Below are positions 26,724 through 35,251 of a stretch of DNA of 64,000 nt, piece by piece. Both the position numbers and the translations under genes were made by a program. How positions within the stretch are numbered: the first letter of the stretch is position 1; each line of letters begins with the position of its first letter. Origin of the DNA: Catellatospora paridis (GTDB lineage: Bacteria; Actinomycetota; Actinomycetes; Mycobacteriales; Micromonosporaceae); the NCBI RefSeq assembly GCF_009720365.1, contig NZ_WBZD01000020.1, positions 186,001 to 250,000 of the forward strand, given 5' to 3'. The notes under the pieces were generated by a model. That model saw only the letters and a list, made by a program, of their open reading frames with translations, had not been told where the DNA came from and ran no database searches.

Positions 26724-28126
26724 GCGACGGCTGCGCCCAGCGGGCTCCGAGTCGTCTCCAGCGTGTCTGACGCCTCGGCTTGCTTCTCACCCACGAGCCG
26801 AGCTCCCGCGATCAGGAGCCCGATGACCACCCAGGTCCCGAGCATCAGCAGCGAGTGGAATGAGTTGGCTTGAAACGCCATCCCCACCAGAGCGAACGCA
26901 TAGGGGCCGGACGGATGATCGAACCGGGCTCGCACAACCCCCCACAGCGACCGCAGCACCAACCAGATCAAAGGCAGGGTCAGGATGATGCCCACCAGCC
27001 CCATCTCACTGAGATAGGCCAGATAGTCGTTGTTCACCGGCTGCATCACCACGGCCTCATCGGGCGTGGTGGTGGGCGTTCCGTCTTGCAACAGCAGGCG
27101 CGAGTTGTTGGGCCCGACGCCGAGTAGCGGCTGATCGAGGAATATCTGCACCGTGCCCGGCCAGAGATCGTAACGTGTCCGGGCGGAATCCTCGCTCAAG
27201 TCGACCGCATGCGAGGTGAACGCCTCCATCGCGTTGGCCTTCTTGTTGTCCGGTGCGTAGGCATTCGGCATTGCGCCGGCCAGCGAGAGCAACCCGACGA
27301 CGATCACGAAGGCGACGACCACGGATCTCGCGAAGTAGAGCAGCTCGCGCCACGAGCGTGTTACGGCGGTCATCGCCAGGACGCAGAGCAGCAAACCCAG
27401 AATCCCGCCCCGGGACAGGGTGAGCAGCAGGACTGTGAGCGTCGCGATCAGCAGGACCTGCTCGAAGGTCGTTGCCCTCCGGGTGCGCCAGCGGCGCACC
27501 AGCAGAATGCCGATCGGCAGAAAGAGGTAGTGGGCCAGGTAGAGCGGTTCGAGCGCAAATGACTGCACTCTGGGGAAGGGGAACGCGGCCGCGGAGGTGT
27601 ACCGGGCATCGAGGAGCGTCCAGATCGTGGGCACACCGAAGGTGTCCCCGAAGAACTGGAAGAGACCGAAGCCGGTAACCACGACCGTCATCCATAAGAC
27701 GAAGTCCTCGAACAGCTTGACTTCGCGTTCCCGGACGTACTGTGCGAGCACCCAGCCCCGGAGAAGACCCGAGAACAGCAGAATCGCCGCAGCCCACGCG
27801 ATATTGGCGTTGAAGGCGGTCACCGTTGCCGCGATCGCCGCGACCACCGGCAGAGCGAATGCCACGGCCACTCGTGCGCTCGGCCAGCCACCTTCCCGCT
27901 GGTGATAGCCATCCCACGCCATGATTACCATGCGCTGCAACAGCAGCGGCAACAGGACCATCGAAACGTACGGCGGGCTCTCGGGCGGATTCGGCAGGTG
28001 CCCCAACGGCATCAATATGGCGATGATGGCAAGACCGGTAACGAACATGCCATTCGAGATGACGGTCGCCCGTCGGTGTTCGGAGGGCCTGACCGTGGCG
28101 GTCAACTCTCGCACCGTAGTCGTCAC
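26720..28126 (-). CDS. O-antigen polymerase/ligase family membrane protein (Wzy/WaaL type)
   Basis: The 468-residue product has about 11-12 membrane segments and one large outer loop (about residues 290-375) with RTRYDLWPGTVQIFLDQPLLGVGPNNS, the Wzy_C signature region (here GVGPNN near 335), plus LTLSRGGILGLLL before the loop. Family members polymerise lipid-linked repeat units or ligate them to an acceptor outside the membrane. Ligase and polymerase are not separable by sequence alone. It lies downstream of a GT4 gene and overlaps the start of a decayed GT. A diverged C-terminal fragment of a second copy is at 10367-10505. Confidence 0.82.
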   Translation of the reverse strand: MTTTVRELTATVRPSEHRRATVISNGMFVTGLAIIAILMPLGHLPNPPESPPYVSMVLLPLLLQRMVIMAWDGYHQREGGWPSARVAVAFALPVVAAIAATVTAFNANIAWAAAILLFSGLLRGWVLAQYVREREVKLFEDFVLWMTVVVTGFGLFQFFGDTFGVPTIWTLLDARYTSAAAFPFPRVQSFALEPLYLAHYLFLPIGILLVRRWRTRRATTFEQVLLIATLTVLLLTLSRGGILGLLLCVLAMTAVTRSWRELLYFARSVVVAFVIVVGLLSLAGAMPNAYAPDNKKANAMEAFTSHAVDLSEDSARTRYDLWPGTVQIFLDQPLLGVGPNNSRLLLQDGTPTTTPDEAVVMQPVNNDYLAYLSEMGLVGIILTLPLIWLVLRSLWGVVRARFDHPSGPYAFALVGMAFQANSFHSLLMLGTWVVIGLLIAGARLVGEKQAEASDTLETTRSPLGAAVA

Positions 28127-28234
28127 TGCGGAAGTTCCTTAACTTGATATGGCCCTCGGGGCGGTCCGGCAACCGCACGAGCATAGACCCAGGCGAGGTG
28201 TCGATCTGCCCGTCCCACAACGGCCGGCCGACGG

Positions 28235-29437
28235 CTAGTTCGCATGTCTGGCTGTGCTTCTCACGGCGGCCATCATCTGGCCGACCGTGCCCGGCCACGA
28301 GAATCGTGCGGCTTGCTTCAGCCCGGCCGATCGCATCTGCGCCCGCCGCGTCTCATCCGAGAAGACCTCGTGCAGCGCTGACGCCAGATCGTCCTGTTCG
28401 TCGAGCAGCAGTGCCGCCTCGCCCGCCACCTCCGGCAGCGAGGAGTTTCGGTACGTGACAACCGGGCATCCCGAGGCCATCGCCTCCAGGACGGGCAGCC
28501 CGAAACCTTCGTAGAGCGACGGGAACACGAAGGCCACCGCCCCGTTGTAGAGCTCGACCAGCTCGTCGGTGGCGATGAAACCGGGCCGGATTATGTCGGC
28601 GGCGTACGGCGAGGTGTCCAGCAGCCGCCGTAGGGACCGCTGGGCATTCGCGTCGAAGGTCACGAAGTCCTTGCCCACCAGGACCAGCTGACAGTCCTTC
28701 GTGGCCCGGAGTTCGTGAAATGCGTCGACCAGACCGACCACGTTCTTGCGAAAGTCGACGCCGCCCGTGTACAGCAGGTAAGGCTTTGTCACTCCGTACT
28801 TCGCGTGCGCAGTGCGTTCATCCGTTGGGGCGTACGCGGCGTTCGCGGCCAAGGGAATCACCGAGACCCGGTCGGGCGGCAACGCGGGCAGGTGCAACAG
28901 CAGGTCGCGGCGAGTGGCGTCGGAGATGGCGATGACACGGTCGGCCCTCGCGAGCTGTCGAAGCTGCCACCGGTACAGATAGGCCCGGAGATGTCCGCCG
29001 ATCAGGCCCTTGACCCCCAGCCGACGCAGCGCGCCCAGCGACATCCGCGGCTGGTAGTGCGCGGCGAAGATGAGCGGGATCAGGTCGTACGCGATCGTGA
29101 CCACTGGTGCCCCGGTCGGCAGTCCATTCGCAGAGTCAGGCTGGACGAAGACATTCAATCGATGTTCGCTGACGTCCAGTCGACCGCCGGGCCGCAGGGT
29201 GCCGAGAACGGCCCGCACCAACGGTTGCGTGGGAGGTTGTCCGAGCGAGACAACCTCCCACGACACGCCTTCGGGCAGGGCAAACTCCGCCTCCGGCGCC
29301 TCGTGGTCGTAACGGAACAGCACGAGGTGATCGTCCGGAGCCAGTTCGATCGCCTTGAGGAATTCGGTCAACACGACACCGATGCCGCGGTACCGGTGAT
29401 AGGTCTGAAGCGCCCGAATGTCCAGGCCAACCCTCAT
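28235..29437 (-). CDS. Glycosyltransferase family 4
   Basis: The 400-residue GT-B enzyme begins MRVGLDIRALQTYHRYRGIG, with the R/G-rich acceptor loop. It has YDLIPLIFAAHY, YLLYTGGVDFRKNVVGLVDAF at the donor domain start, and YEGFGLPVLEAMASGCPVV with both donor Glu residues. The ATG at 29437 sets the first strand at residue 1; a longer start at 29479 adds 14 unlike residues. It lies between gmd and the polymerase on the same strand, so it probably uses GDP-D-rhamnose or GDP-mannose. Confidence 0.85.
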   Translation of the reverse strand: MRVGLDIRALQTYHRYRGIGVVLTEFLKAIELAPDDHLVLFRYDHEAPEAEFALPEGVSWEVVSLGQPPTQPLVRAVLGTLRPGGRLDVSEHRLNVFVQPDSANGLPTGAPVVTIAYDLIPLIFAAHYQPRMSLGALRRLGVKGLIGGHLRAYLYRWQLRQLARADRVIAISDATRRDLLLHLPALPPDRVSVIPLAANAAYAPTDERTAHAKYGVTKPYLLYTGGVDFRKNVVGLVDAFHELRATKDCQLVLVGKDFVTFDANAQRSLRRLLDTSPYAADIIRPGFIATDELVELYNGAVAFVFPSLYEGFGLPVLEAMASGCPVVTYRNSSLPEVAGEAALLLDEQDDLASALHEVFSDETRRAQMRSAGLKQAARFSWPGTVGQMMAAVRSTARHAN

Positions 29438-29540
29438 CCGACTCAATCCTCCATCGCCGGAGAGAGACCGAGGAACCACGGAAGTCCCGTCGTTCTTCGA
29501 CTGGCTTCGTTCATGACGCTGAATTCCGATCGGCCCGGCC

Positions 29541-30536
29541 TTAGTGGACCTTTACGCTCTCGAGCTTCAGGTCGTTCTCGACCATCATCGCGATCAGCTC
29601 GGCGAAGGTGACTTCGGGCTCCCAGCCGAGCACCTTTCGGGCCTTCGTCGGGTCGCCATGGAGCAGGTCGACCTCGGCCGGCCGCATGAAGCGAGGATCC
29701 TGCTTGACGTACGGCGTCCAGTCGTCGATACCAGCGGCCCGGAAGGCGTGGTCGAGCAGATCCTGGATGGTGTGGGTCTCGCCGGTCGCCAGCACGTAGT
29801 CATCGGGCTCGTCCTGCTGGAGCATCGACCACATGCCCTTGACGTAGTCGCCGGCGAAACCCCAGTCACGCTTGGAGTCGAGGTTGCCCAGGAAGAGGGA
29901 GTCCTGCAGGCCGAGCTTGATCCGGGCCACGGAACTCGTGACCTTCCGCGTCACGAACTCATGGCCGCGGCGGGGGGATTCGTGGTTGAACAGGATGCCA
30001 CACGAGGCGTGCATGTTGTAGGACTCGCGGTAGTTGACGGTCATGTGGTGGGCAAATGCCTTGGCCACACCGTACGGGCTACGCGGGTGGAAGGGGGTCA
30101 ACTCGGTCTGCGGAGTCTCTCGGACCTTGCCGTAGAGCTCGCTGGTCGAGGCCTGATAGAAACGGATCTTGCCCTTGCCCTCGTCGACGATGCGGATGGC
30201 TTCGAGCAGGCGGAGGGCGCCAAGTCCCGTGATGTTGCCAGTGTGCTCGGGCTGCGTGAAGGAGAAGGCCACGAACGAAATGGCGGCAAGGTTGTAGACC
30301 TCATCCGGCTGGCAGTAGGTGATGGCCTTGACGAGCGAGCTCATGTCGCCCAGATCACCTTCGAGCAGCTCCACGGTCGGCAGCAACGTCTCAACCATTT
30401 TGAGCTTCGGATTGTTCTGCCCGCGAATCAATCCGAATACCTGATACCCCTTACTGACCAGGAGCTCCGACAGATAGAGTCCGTCTTGACCCGTAATGCC
30501 AGTAATCAGGGCACGTTTCTGCGTTGCCAGTGCCAT
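29541..30536 (-). CDS. gmd: GDP-mannose 4,6-dehydratase
   Basis: The 331-residue product is an extended SDR with the Gmd marks [27 protein letters not shown], the catalytic STSELYG and SPYGVAKAF (Tyr-x3-Lys), [11 protein letters not shown], and [13 protein letters not shown]. It turns GDP-mannose into GDP-4-keto-6-deoxymannose, the precursor of GDP-D-rhamnose, which Rmd (7157-8077) would finish. No fucose synthase is seen in the window. The ATG at 30536, after GAGGAG, is preferred to an upstream GTG at 30581. It is the first gene of the minus-strand series and is divergent from the phosphopantetheinyl transferase. Confidence 0.93.
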   Translation of the reverse strand: MALATQKRALITGITGQDGLYLSELLVSKGYQVFGLIRGQNNPKLKMVETLLPTVELLEGDLGDMSSLVKAITYCQPDEVYNLAAISFVAFSFTQPEHTGNITGLGALRLLEAIRIVDEGKGKIRFYQASTSELYGKVRETPQTELTPFHPRSPYGVAKAFAHHMTVNYRESYNMHASCGILFNHESPRRGHEFVTRKVTSSVARIKLGLQDSLFLGNLDSKRDWGFAGDYVKGMWSMLQQDEPDDYVLATGETHTIQDLLDHAFRAAGIDDWTPYVKQDPRFMRPAEVDLLHGDPTKARKVLGWEPEVTFAELIAMMVENDLKLESVKVH

Positions 30537-30778
30537 AGCTTGCCGGTTCTCCTCGTACTTGATCGGTAGTCCCCTGCCCACCCGTCACGAGCAAAGAGCC
30601 TCGTCATGGTACGTGAAGATCAGTCACGTAGCCAACAGCTGGGCTCCGCGGCCAGTGCAGCACCGGATGAGTCCTTCGGGGGTCATGTGGTCCTCCGTGG
30701 CTGCTGTGGTAGACGTTGACAAAGTGTCCGATCTTGTCGATGAGCTCTTGGCTCCTTGCCGGCAAGGGCGTCCGTAAA

Positions 30779-30790
30779 GCGAGCGCTCGC
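30779..30790. promoter_or_regulatory. Perfect palindrome upstream of the phosphopantetheinyl transferase
   Basis: GCGAGCGCTCGC is self-complementary over 12 bases, 36 bases before the ATG at 30827. The 290-base gap between gmd and this gene has no other ORF I can support. It could be an operator or a short hairpin in the leader; no partner protein can be named. Confidence 0.3.
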
Positions 30791-30826
30791 GGGAGTGCTC
30801 CACCGCCCTTGAATATCGTGGTCGTC

Positions 30827-31447
30827 ATGTCGGGCATCCGGATCTGGCTGGCCACCACGGTGAACGCCGTCGACCTGGCCCGGCACGCCTTGGGTGAAGT
30901 TCTCGGCATCGACGTCGAGGCTGTCGAGATCGGCCGCGAGCCCGCCGGACGACCCTATGTCGTCGGCGTGGCCGGGCTGCACCTGGCTGTCAGCCACAGC
31001 CCGAACCTGGCGGCCGTGGCCGTCACGGAACTCGGCCCGCTGGGCATCGACGTCGAGCCGGTCCGCGGACTCCCCGCCACCGAACTGGCACGGCGTTGGT
31101 ATTCCGAGGCCGAGGCCGACTGGATCGCTCGTCGCCCCGACGATTTTCTGCTGCTGTGGACCCAGAAGGAGGCCGTCGGCAAGGCTCTCGGGGTCGGCCT
31201 GCGCGGCGGCGGCCTGCGCCGCCCCATGCCGTTGCCGCCGGCCGCGGCGCTGACCGCGACCGTGTCCGGGCTGCCCTCGATGGCGGTGGCCGCGTGGATC
31301 CGCGACGGGATCGTGCTCGGCCTCGCCTGCGACTCGGCAGCGGCGCTCGGCGCCCCGGTCACCGTCTCGGTCGTCGGCCCGCCGGCTGCCGGCGGTCCCT
31401 GCCCGGCTGCGACCGAGCGCGTGCCCCCTCGGGCACATCCCGCCTGA
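30827..31447 (+). CDS. 4'-phosphopantetheinyl transferase (Sfp type)
   Basis: The 206-residue product has the Sfp-family signatures: AGRPYVVGVAGLHLAVSHSPN, GIDVE at residues 73-77 (magnesium-binding Asp and Glu), and WTQKEAVGKALG at 111-122 (Trp-x-x-Lys-Glu-Ala and the second Lys). It moves the phosphopantetheine arm of CoA onto a Ser of acyl or peptidyl carrier proteins, usually of polyketide or non-ribosomal peptide synthases. No carrier-protein gene is seen here, so its partner must be encoded elsewhere. The ATG at 30827 places the fold at the N-terminus. Confidence 0.87.
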   Translation: MSGIRIWLATTVNAVDLARHALGEVLGIDVEAVEIGREPAGRPYVVGVAGLHLAVSHSPNLAAVAVTELGPLGIDVEPVRGLPATELARRWYSEAEADWIARRPDDFLLLWTQKEAVGKALGVGLRGGGLRRPMPLPPAAALTATVSGLPSMAVAAWIRDGIVLGLACDSAAALGAPVTVSVVGPPAAGGPCPAATERVPPRAHPA

Positions 31448-31471
31448 GCGCGGACATGCCCGAGGGGGTAC
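31421..31471. terminator. Inverted repeat between convergent genes
   Basis: GTGCCCCCTCGGGCA (31421-31435) and TGCCCGAGGGGGTAC (31457-31471) pair with one mismatch around a 21-base loop. The left arm lies in the last codons of the phosphopantetheinyl transferase and the right arm just before the end of the convergent gene at 31481. It can stop transcription from both sides. Confidence 0.6.
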
Positions 31472-31480
31472 GAACGCCCG

Positions 31481-32743
31481 TCAGGCGGCGATCTGCTCGC
31501 GGGCCGCCTGGGTCACCGCCCGAAAGGGCTGCTGGTCACGCATGCCCCACGGCGAGCCGTACGCCGTCAGCAGGTCCAGGAACGGCACCGGGTCCAGCGC
31601 CTCGGGGCCGAGCACCCCGGTGCCCTTCCACACGCCCTGGGCCAGCAGCTCCAGCGCGACGACGGGGTTCACAGCGGTCTGCCACACCACCGCCTGGTGG
31701 CCGTATTCGCGCATGGACCATTCGTTGTCGACGACGTGGTAGAGGTACATCTCCTTGGGCCGGCCGTCGAGGCCCTTGCCCTTGACCCAGGTGCCGGCGC
31801 AGGTCTTGCCCGTCATCCGGGAGCCCAGCGTGGCGGGGTCGGGCAGTTGCGCGGCGAGCACGTCGCGCGGCGAGACCATGACCGTCGACTGGCCGCCGCC
31901 GATGGCGATCGGCCTGGTGGAGTCGAGGCCGAGCTTGTGCACGGTCTTCAGGATCTCGATGAACTCGGTGCCGAGGCCGTACTTGAAGGTCACCCGCTTG
32001 GCGTCGACCCAGCGCGGGATGAGGAGCACCTCCTCGTGCTCCACGTTGACGCACTCGACGGGGCCGATGCCCTCGGGGAAGTCGAACACCTCGGGCTCGC
32101 TGAACGGGGCGGTGGTGAACCAGCCGCGGTCGCGTTCCCAGATGATCGGCGGGTTGAGGCACTCCTCGATGGTGGTCCAGATGGAGAACGACGGGGCGAA
32201 GTCGAAGCCCTCCACGGTGATGTTGGACCCGTCCCGCACCCCTATCTCGTCGATCTCGGAGAACAGGTGGTCGGCGGCGTAGCGGGCGAAGATGTCGGAC
32301 AGGCCGGGTTCGACGCCGATGCCGACGAGCGCCAGCCGGTCGGCGGCCTCCCAGGCGACGGCCTTGCCGAACTGCTGCTCGCCGAGCATCACGCCGGTCT
32401 GGGCGTACGGGTCGGTCGGGTGCGGGCGGGACAGCGACATGGCCATGTCGAGGTAGTCCGTGCCGGCCGCGTAGGCGCCGTCGAAGATCGGCATGACGAA
32501 GCGGGGGTCGACCGCGTTGAGCACATGCGTGATGCCGTGCTCGCGGCACAACCGGGCGACGTCGTCGGCCTGCGAGGCGTCGAGCCTCGCCGCGACGAAC
32601 CGGTCGCCGAGCCCGGAGACGGCCCGTTGGGCACGTTCCAGGGAGTAGTCGGCCACCACCATGAGCTGGAAGAAGTCACGGCGAGCGGCGATGGCGGCTG
32701 CTGCACTGCCGACGCCACCAGCGCCGACCAGCAGGATACGCAT
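31481..32743 (-). CDS. Saccharopine dehydrogenase-like NAD(P)-binding protein
   Basis: The 420-residue product begins MRILLVGAGGVGSAAAAIAA, a Rossmann nucleotide-binding loop, and continues with THVLNAVDPRFVMPIFDGAYAAG (split here as HVLNAVDPRF and MPIFDGAY), GIGVEPGLSDIFARYAA, and a catalytic/dimer domain. It belongs to the saccharopine dehydrogenase/LYS1 group, which also includes carboxynorspermidine synthase of polyamine synthesis. In this polyamine cluster a role in amino-acid or polyamine conversion is likely, but the reaction cannot be given. The ATG at 32743 follows AAGGGA; a longer start adds 17 unlike residues. Confidence 0.75.
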   Translation of the reverse strand: MRILLVGAGGVGSAAAAIAARRDFFQLMVVADYSLERAQRAVSGLGDRFVAARLDASQADDVARLCREHGITHVLNAVDPRFVMPIFDGAYAAGTDYLDMAMSLSRPHPTDPYAQTGVMLGEQQFGKAVAWEAADRLALVGIGVEPGLSDIFARYAADHLFSEIDEIGVRDGSNITVEGFDFAPSFSIWTTIEECLNPPIIWERDRGWFTTAPFSEPEVFDFPEGIGPVECVNVEHEEVLLIPRWVDAKRVTFKYGLGTEFIEILKTVHKLGLDSTRPIAIGGGQSTVMVSPRDVLAAQLPDPATLGSRMTGKTCAGTWVKGKGLDGRPKEMYLYHVVDNEWSMREYGHQAVVWQTAVNPVVALELLAQGVWKGTGVLGPEALDPVPFLDLLTAYGSPWGMRDQQPFRAVTQAAREQIAA

Positions 32744-32759
32744 AAAAGTCCCTTCAACA

Positions 32760-32778
32760 CGTGGCAACAAATGCCACG
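32760..32778. promoter_or_regulatory. Inverted repeat upstream of the saccharopine dehydrogenase-like gene
   Basis: CGTGGCA (32760-32766) and TGCCACG (32772-32778) are perfect 7-base arms with a 5-base spacer, 17 bases before the start codon at 32743 on the reverse strand. It fits an operator or a leader hairpin. Confidence 0.35.
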
Positions 32779-32850
32779 AAACGACTTGCTTCAAGTGTGT
32801 TCCCGAGTCCCCGCGGGTGGATCACCAACGAGGACGGTGGGACGGAGGCG

Positions 32851-34263
32851 TCAGGAGTCGAAGCCGAGACCGGCGTGGTCCAGCGTGCGCAGCCACAGGT
32901 TGCGGCGCCCGTGGTGCTCGTCGGCGCGGGCCAGCGACCAGCGGGTCAGCTGGATGCCGAGCGAGCGCAGCGGCTCCGGAGGCAGCGGCCAGGGCTTGGA
33001 CCGTACGAAGTCCAGCCTGGTGCGCTCCGTGGACTGCCCCGCGAGATGGTCGAGCATCACCTGCGCGCCGAAGCGGGTCGCGCCCACGCCCAGTCCGGTG
33101 TAGCCGGCCGCGTAGGCCAGCCGACCGCCGAAGGCGGTGCCGAAGAAGGCGCAGAAGCGGGTGCAGGTGTCGATCACCCCGCCCCAGCTGTGCGTGAACC
33201 GCAGCCCTTCCAGCTGCGGGAACGTGGTGAAGAAGTGCTCGGCCAGCCGGGCGAAGGTGTCCTGGCGCTGTTCGAGGGTCGGCCCGATCCGGTTGCCGAA
33301 GTGGTAGATCGCGTCGTAGCCGCCGAACAGGATCCGGTTGTCCGCGGTGAGCCGGTAATAGTGGAACTGGTTCGCCGAGTCGCCCAGCCCCTGCCGGTGC
33401 CGCCAGCCCAGGGCGGCCAGCTGCTCGGCGGTGAGCGGCTCGGTCATCAGGGCGTAGTCGTACACCGGGATCAGGTAGCGCTTGAGTTTGCGCACCAGCG
33501 GCCCGAAGGCGCTGGTCGCCAGCGCGACCCGGGCCGCCCGCACCTCGCCGTGCGGCGTGCGCAGCAGCAGGCCGTCGCGCCCGCTGCTCAGCCCGAGCAC
33601 CGGGGTGCCCTCGTAGATGCGCACCCCCAGGGTCAGGCAGGCCTGCCGCAGCCCCCAGGCCAGCTTCGCCGGGTCGACCATGGCCACCCGGTCGCGGTCC
33701 CACCAGCCGCCCAGGTACGTGGGCGAGTCGACCTCGGCCCGCACCTGGTCGCGGTCGAACACCTCGGCGCGGTAACCCATCGAGCGGGTCAGCTCCGCCG
33801 ACTCGTGCAGCCAGTCCAGCTGGTACGCGGAGGTGGCCACCTCCAGTTCACCGGTGCGCTCGAAGTCGCAGTCGATGCTGTACCGGCTCAGCGTGTCCTC
33901 GATCTGGTCGAGGTTCTCCCGGCCGAGCCGTTCCAGCTCGGTGATCTCGTCCGGGAAGCGGTCCACCCCGTTGGCGAGCCCGTGCGTGAGGCTCGCGGAG
34001 CAGAAACCGCCGTTGCGTCCGGAGGCGGCATGGCCGCACACCCCCGACTCCAGCACGACCACGTCGGTCGACGGGTCGCGCTCCTTGGCCAGCAGCGCCG
34101 TCCACAGGCCGCTGTAGCCGCCCCCGATGACTGCCAGCTGCGCGGTGGTCGCGCTGGTCAGCGGGGGCACGGGTGCCGGCCGCTGCGGCCGGTCCGTCCA
34201 GTACGGCGTCGGCGACGCATCTGACAGCGCCGACGCCCACAGTTTTGATCCTTTGGCCCGCAT
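32851..34263 (-). CDS. FAD-dependent oxidoreductase (DAO family, gamma-glutamylputrescine oxidase-like)
   Basis: The 470-residue product has the FAD-binding QLAVIGGGYSGLWTALLAKE near residue 43, VVVLESGVCGHAASGRNGGF (covalent or tight FAD site of the PuuB group reads ASGRNGG), and a C-terminal GYTGLGVGATRFGAQVM. The family oxidises amines or amino acids and passes electrons to oxygen. In this setting gamma-glutamylputrescine or another polyamine is the likely substrate. A paralogue is at 43743-45053. The ATG is preceded by AGAAGGAGGAG. An inverted repeat at 34326-34346 lies upstream. Confidence 0.8.
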   Translation of the reverse strand: MRAKGSKLWASALSDASPTPYWTDRPQRPAPVPPLTSATTAQLAVIGGGYSGLWTALLAKERDPSTDVVVLESGVCGHAASGRNGGFCSASLTHGLANGVDRFPDEITELERLGRENLDQIEDTLSRYSIDCDFERTGELEVATSAYQLDWLHESAELTRSMGYRAEVFDRDQVRAEVDSPTYLGGWWDRDRVAMVDPAKLAWGLRQACLTLGVRIYEGTPVLGLSSGRDGLLLRTPHGEVRAARVALATSAFGPLVRKLKRYLIPVYDYALMTEPLTAEQLAALGWRHRQGLGDSANQFHYYRLTADNRILFGGYDAIYHFGNRIGPTLEQRQDTFARLAEHFFTTFPQLEGLRFTHSWGGVIDTCTRFCAFFGTAFGGRLAYAAGYTGLGVGATRFGAQVMLDHLAGQSTERTRLDFVRSKPWPLPPEPLRSLGIQLTRWSLARADEHHGRRNLWLRTLDHAGLGFDS

Positions 34264-34325
34264 GAGCCGATCTCCTCCTTCTACTACCGGGAAGCCGTTT
34301 TGCGGCTCCTTTTCCCTATAAATGG

Positions 34326-34346
34326 CCAGACAAACGAAATGTCTGG
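34326..34346. promoter_or_regulatory. Operator-like inverted repeat upstream of the PuuB-like gene
   Basis: CCAGACA (34326-34332) and TGTCTGG (34340-34346) are perfect 7-base arms with a 7-base AT-rich spacer. On the reverse strand a TTTATAG sequence, a possible -10 element, follows, and the ATG is about 60 bases further. The layout fits a repressor or activator site over the promoter. Confidence 0.4.
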
Positions 34347-34359
34347 GAATACCAAACGA

Positions 34360-34405
34360 CCGCCGAGCCGGCTCCCCACGAATCAGGCGTGGGGCCGGTC
34401 GGCGG
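34360..34405. terminator. GC-rich hairpin after potC
   Basis: CCGCCGAGCCGGCTCCCCAC (34360-34379) can pair with GTGGGGCCGGTCGGCGG (34389-34405) with small bulges. It sits 13 bases past the potC stop on the reverse strand, ahead of the PuuB-like gene, and should separate the two transcripts. Confidence 0.6.
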
Positions 34406-34417
34406 CCGTCAGGTGCG

Positions 34418-35251
34418 CTAGGACGTCGCGGCGCGGCGGGCGGAGCGGCGACGGGTGCGCAGCTGGCCCGCGATGACGAACGCGAACGAGATCAGGAACA
34501 TCGCGGTGGCGATCGCGTTGACCTGCGGCGGGATGCCGCGCAGGTTCGAGCCCCAGATGAACATGGGGAAGGTCGTGTAGTCACTGGTGCCGGTGACGAA
34601 GTTCGTGATGATGAAGTCGTCGAAGCTCAGCGAGAACGCGAGCAGGGCGGCGGCCACGATGCCGGGCAGCACCAGCGGCAGGATGACCAGACAAAACGCC
34701 TGCCACGGCGTCGCGTACAGGTCCATCGCCGCCTCCTGCAGCCTCGGATCCAGCCCGGCCAACCGCGCCTTCACGGTCACCACTACAAACGATATGCAGA
34801 ACATGACATGCGCGATCAGGATCGTCAAGAAGCCCATCGGGATCTGCAGGCCCAGGAACAGGGTCAACAGCGAGGTGCCCATGACGATCTCGGGGGTGGC
34901 CATCGGCAGGAAGATCAGCGTGTTGGTCGATCCCCGGCCGAAGAAACGGTATCGAACCAGGGCAAACGAGATCAAAGTGCCCAGGATGGTGGCGATCAAC
35001 GTCGCGGACAGGCCGACGTAGATGCTGCGCGTCAGCGACTCGCAGATGCCCGCCGCCCCGCAGATGTCGGTCCAGTTGTGCCAGGTGAACGAGAAGGTCT
35101 CGAAGTCGAGCACGTACGTCGTGTTGCGGCTGGCCGGCTGGTTGAACGACAGCAGCATGACCACGGCGATCGGCACGAACAGGTAGCCCAGCAGCACGAA
35201 GCCGAGCAGCAGCACCCACTTCTCGGCGAGCCAGCGCCAGAACGTGCGCAT
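34418..35251 (-). CDS. potC: Polyamine-type ABC transporter permease
   Basis: The 277-residue product has six membrane segments. It has the binding-protein-dependent permease motif ARLAGLDPRLQEAAMDLYATPWQAF (the EAA loop that contacts the ATPase, here EAAMDLYA) near residue 170, and FLPMATPEIVMGTSL. It is the second permease of a PotABCD-type importer for putrescine or spermidine. Its ATG overlaps the potB stop by one base (TGATG). It is the last gene of the potDABC transcript. Confidence 0.85.
   Translation of the reverse strand: MRTFWRWLAEKWVLLLGFVLLGYLFVPIAVVMLLSFNQPASRNTTYVLDFETFSFTWHNWTDICGAAGICESLTRSIYVGLSATLIATILGTLISFALVRYRFFGRGSTNTLIFLPMATPEIVMGTSLLTLFLGLQIPMGFLTILIAHVMFCISFVVVTVKARLAGLDPRLQEAAMDLYATPWQAFCLVILPLVLPGIVAAALLAFSLSFDDFIITNFVTGTSDYTTFPMFIWGSNLRGIPPQVNAIATAMFLISFAFVIAGQLRTRRRSARRAATS

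Noticed and set aside
28127-28234. Possible short coding stretch between the GT at 28235 and the polymerase
   Set aside because: An open frame passes through, but there is no start with a ribosome site and no recognisable sequence. It is treated as a spacer.
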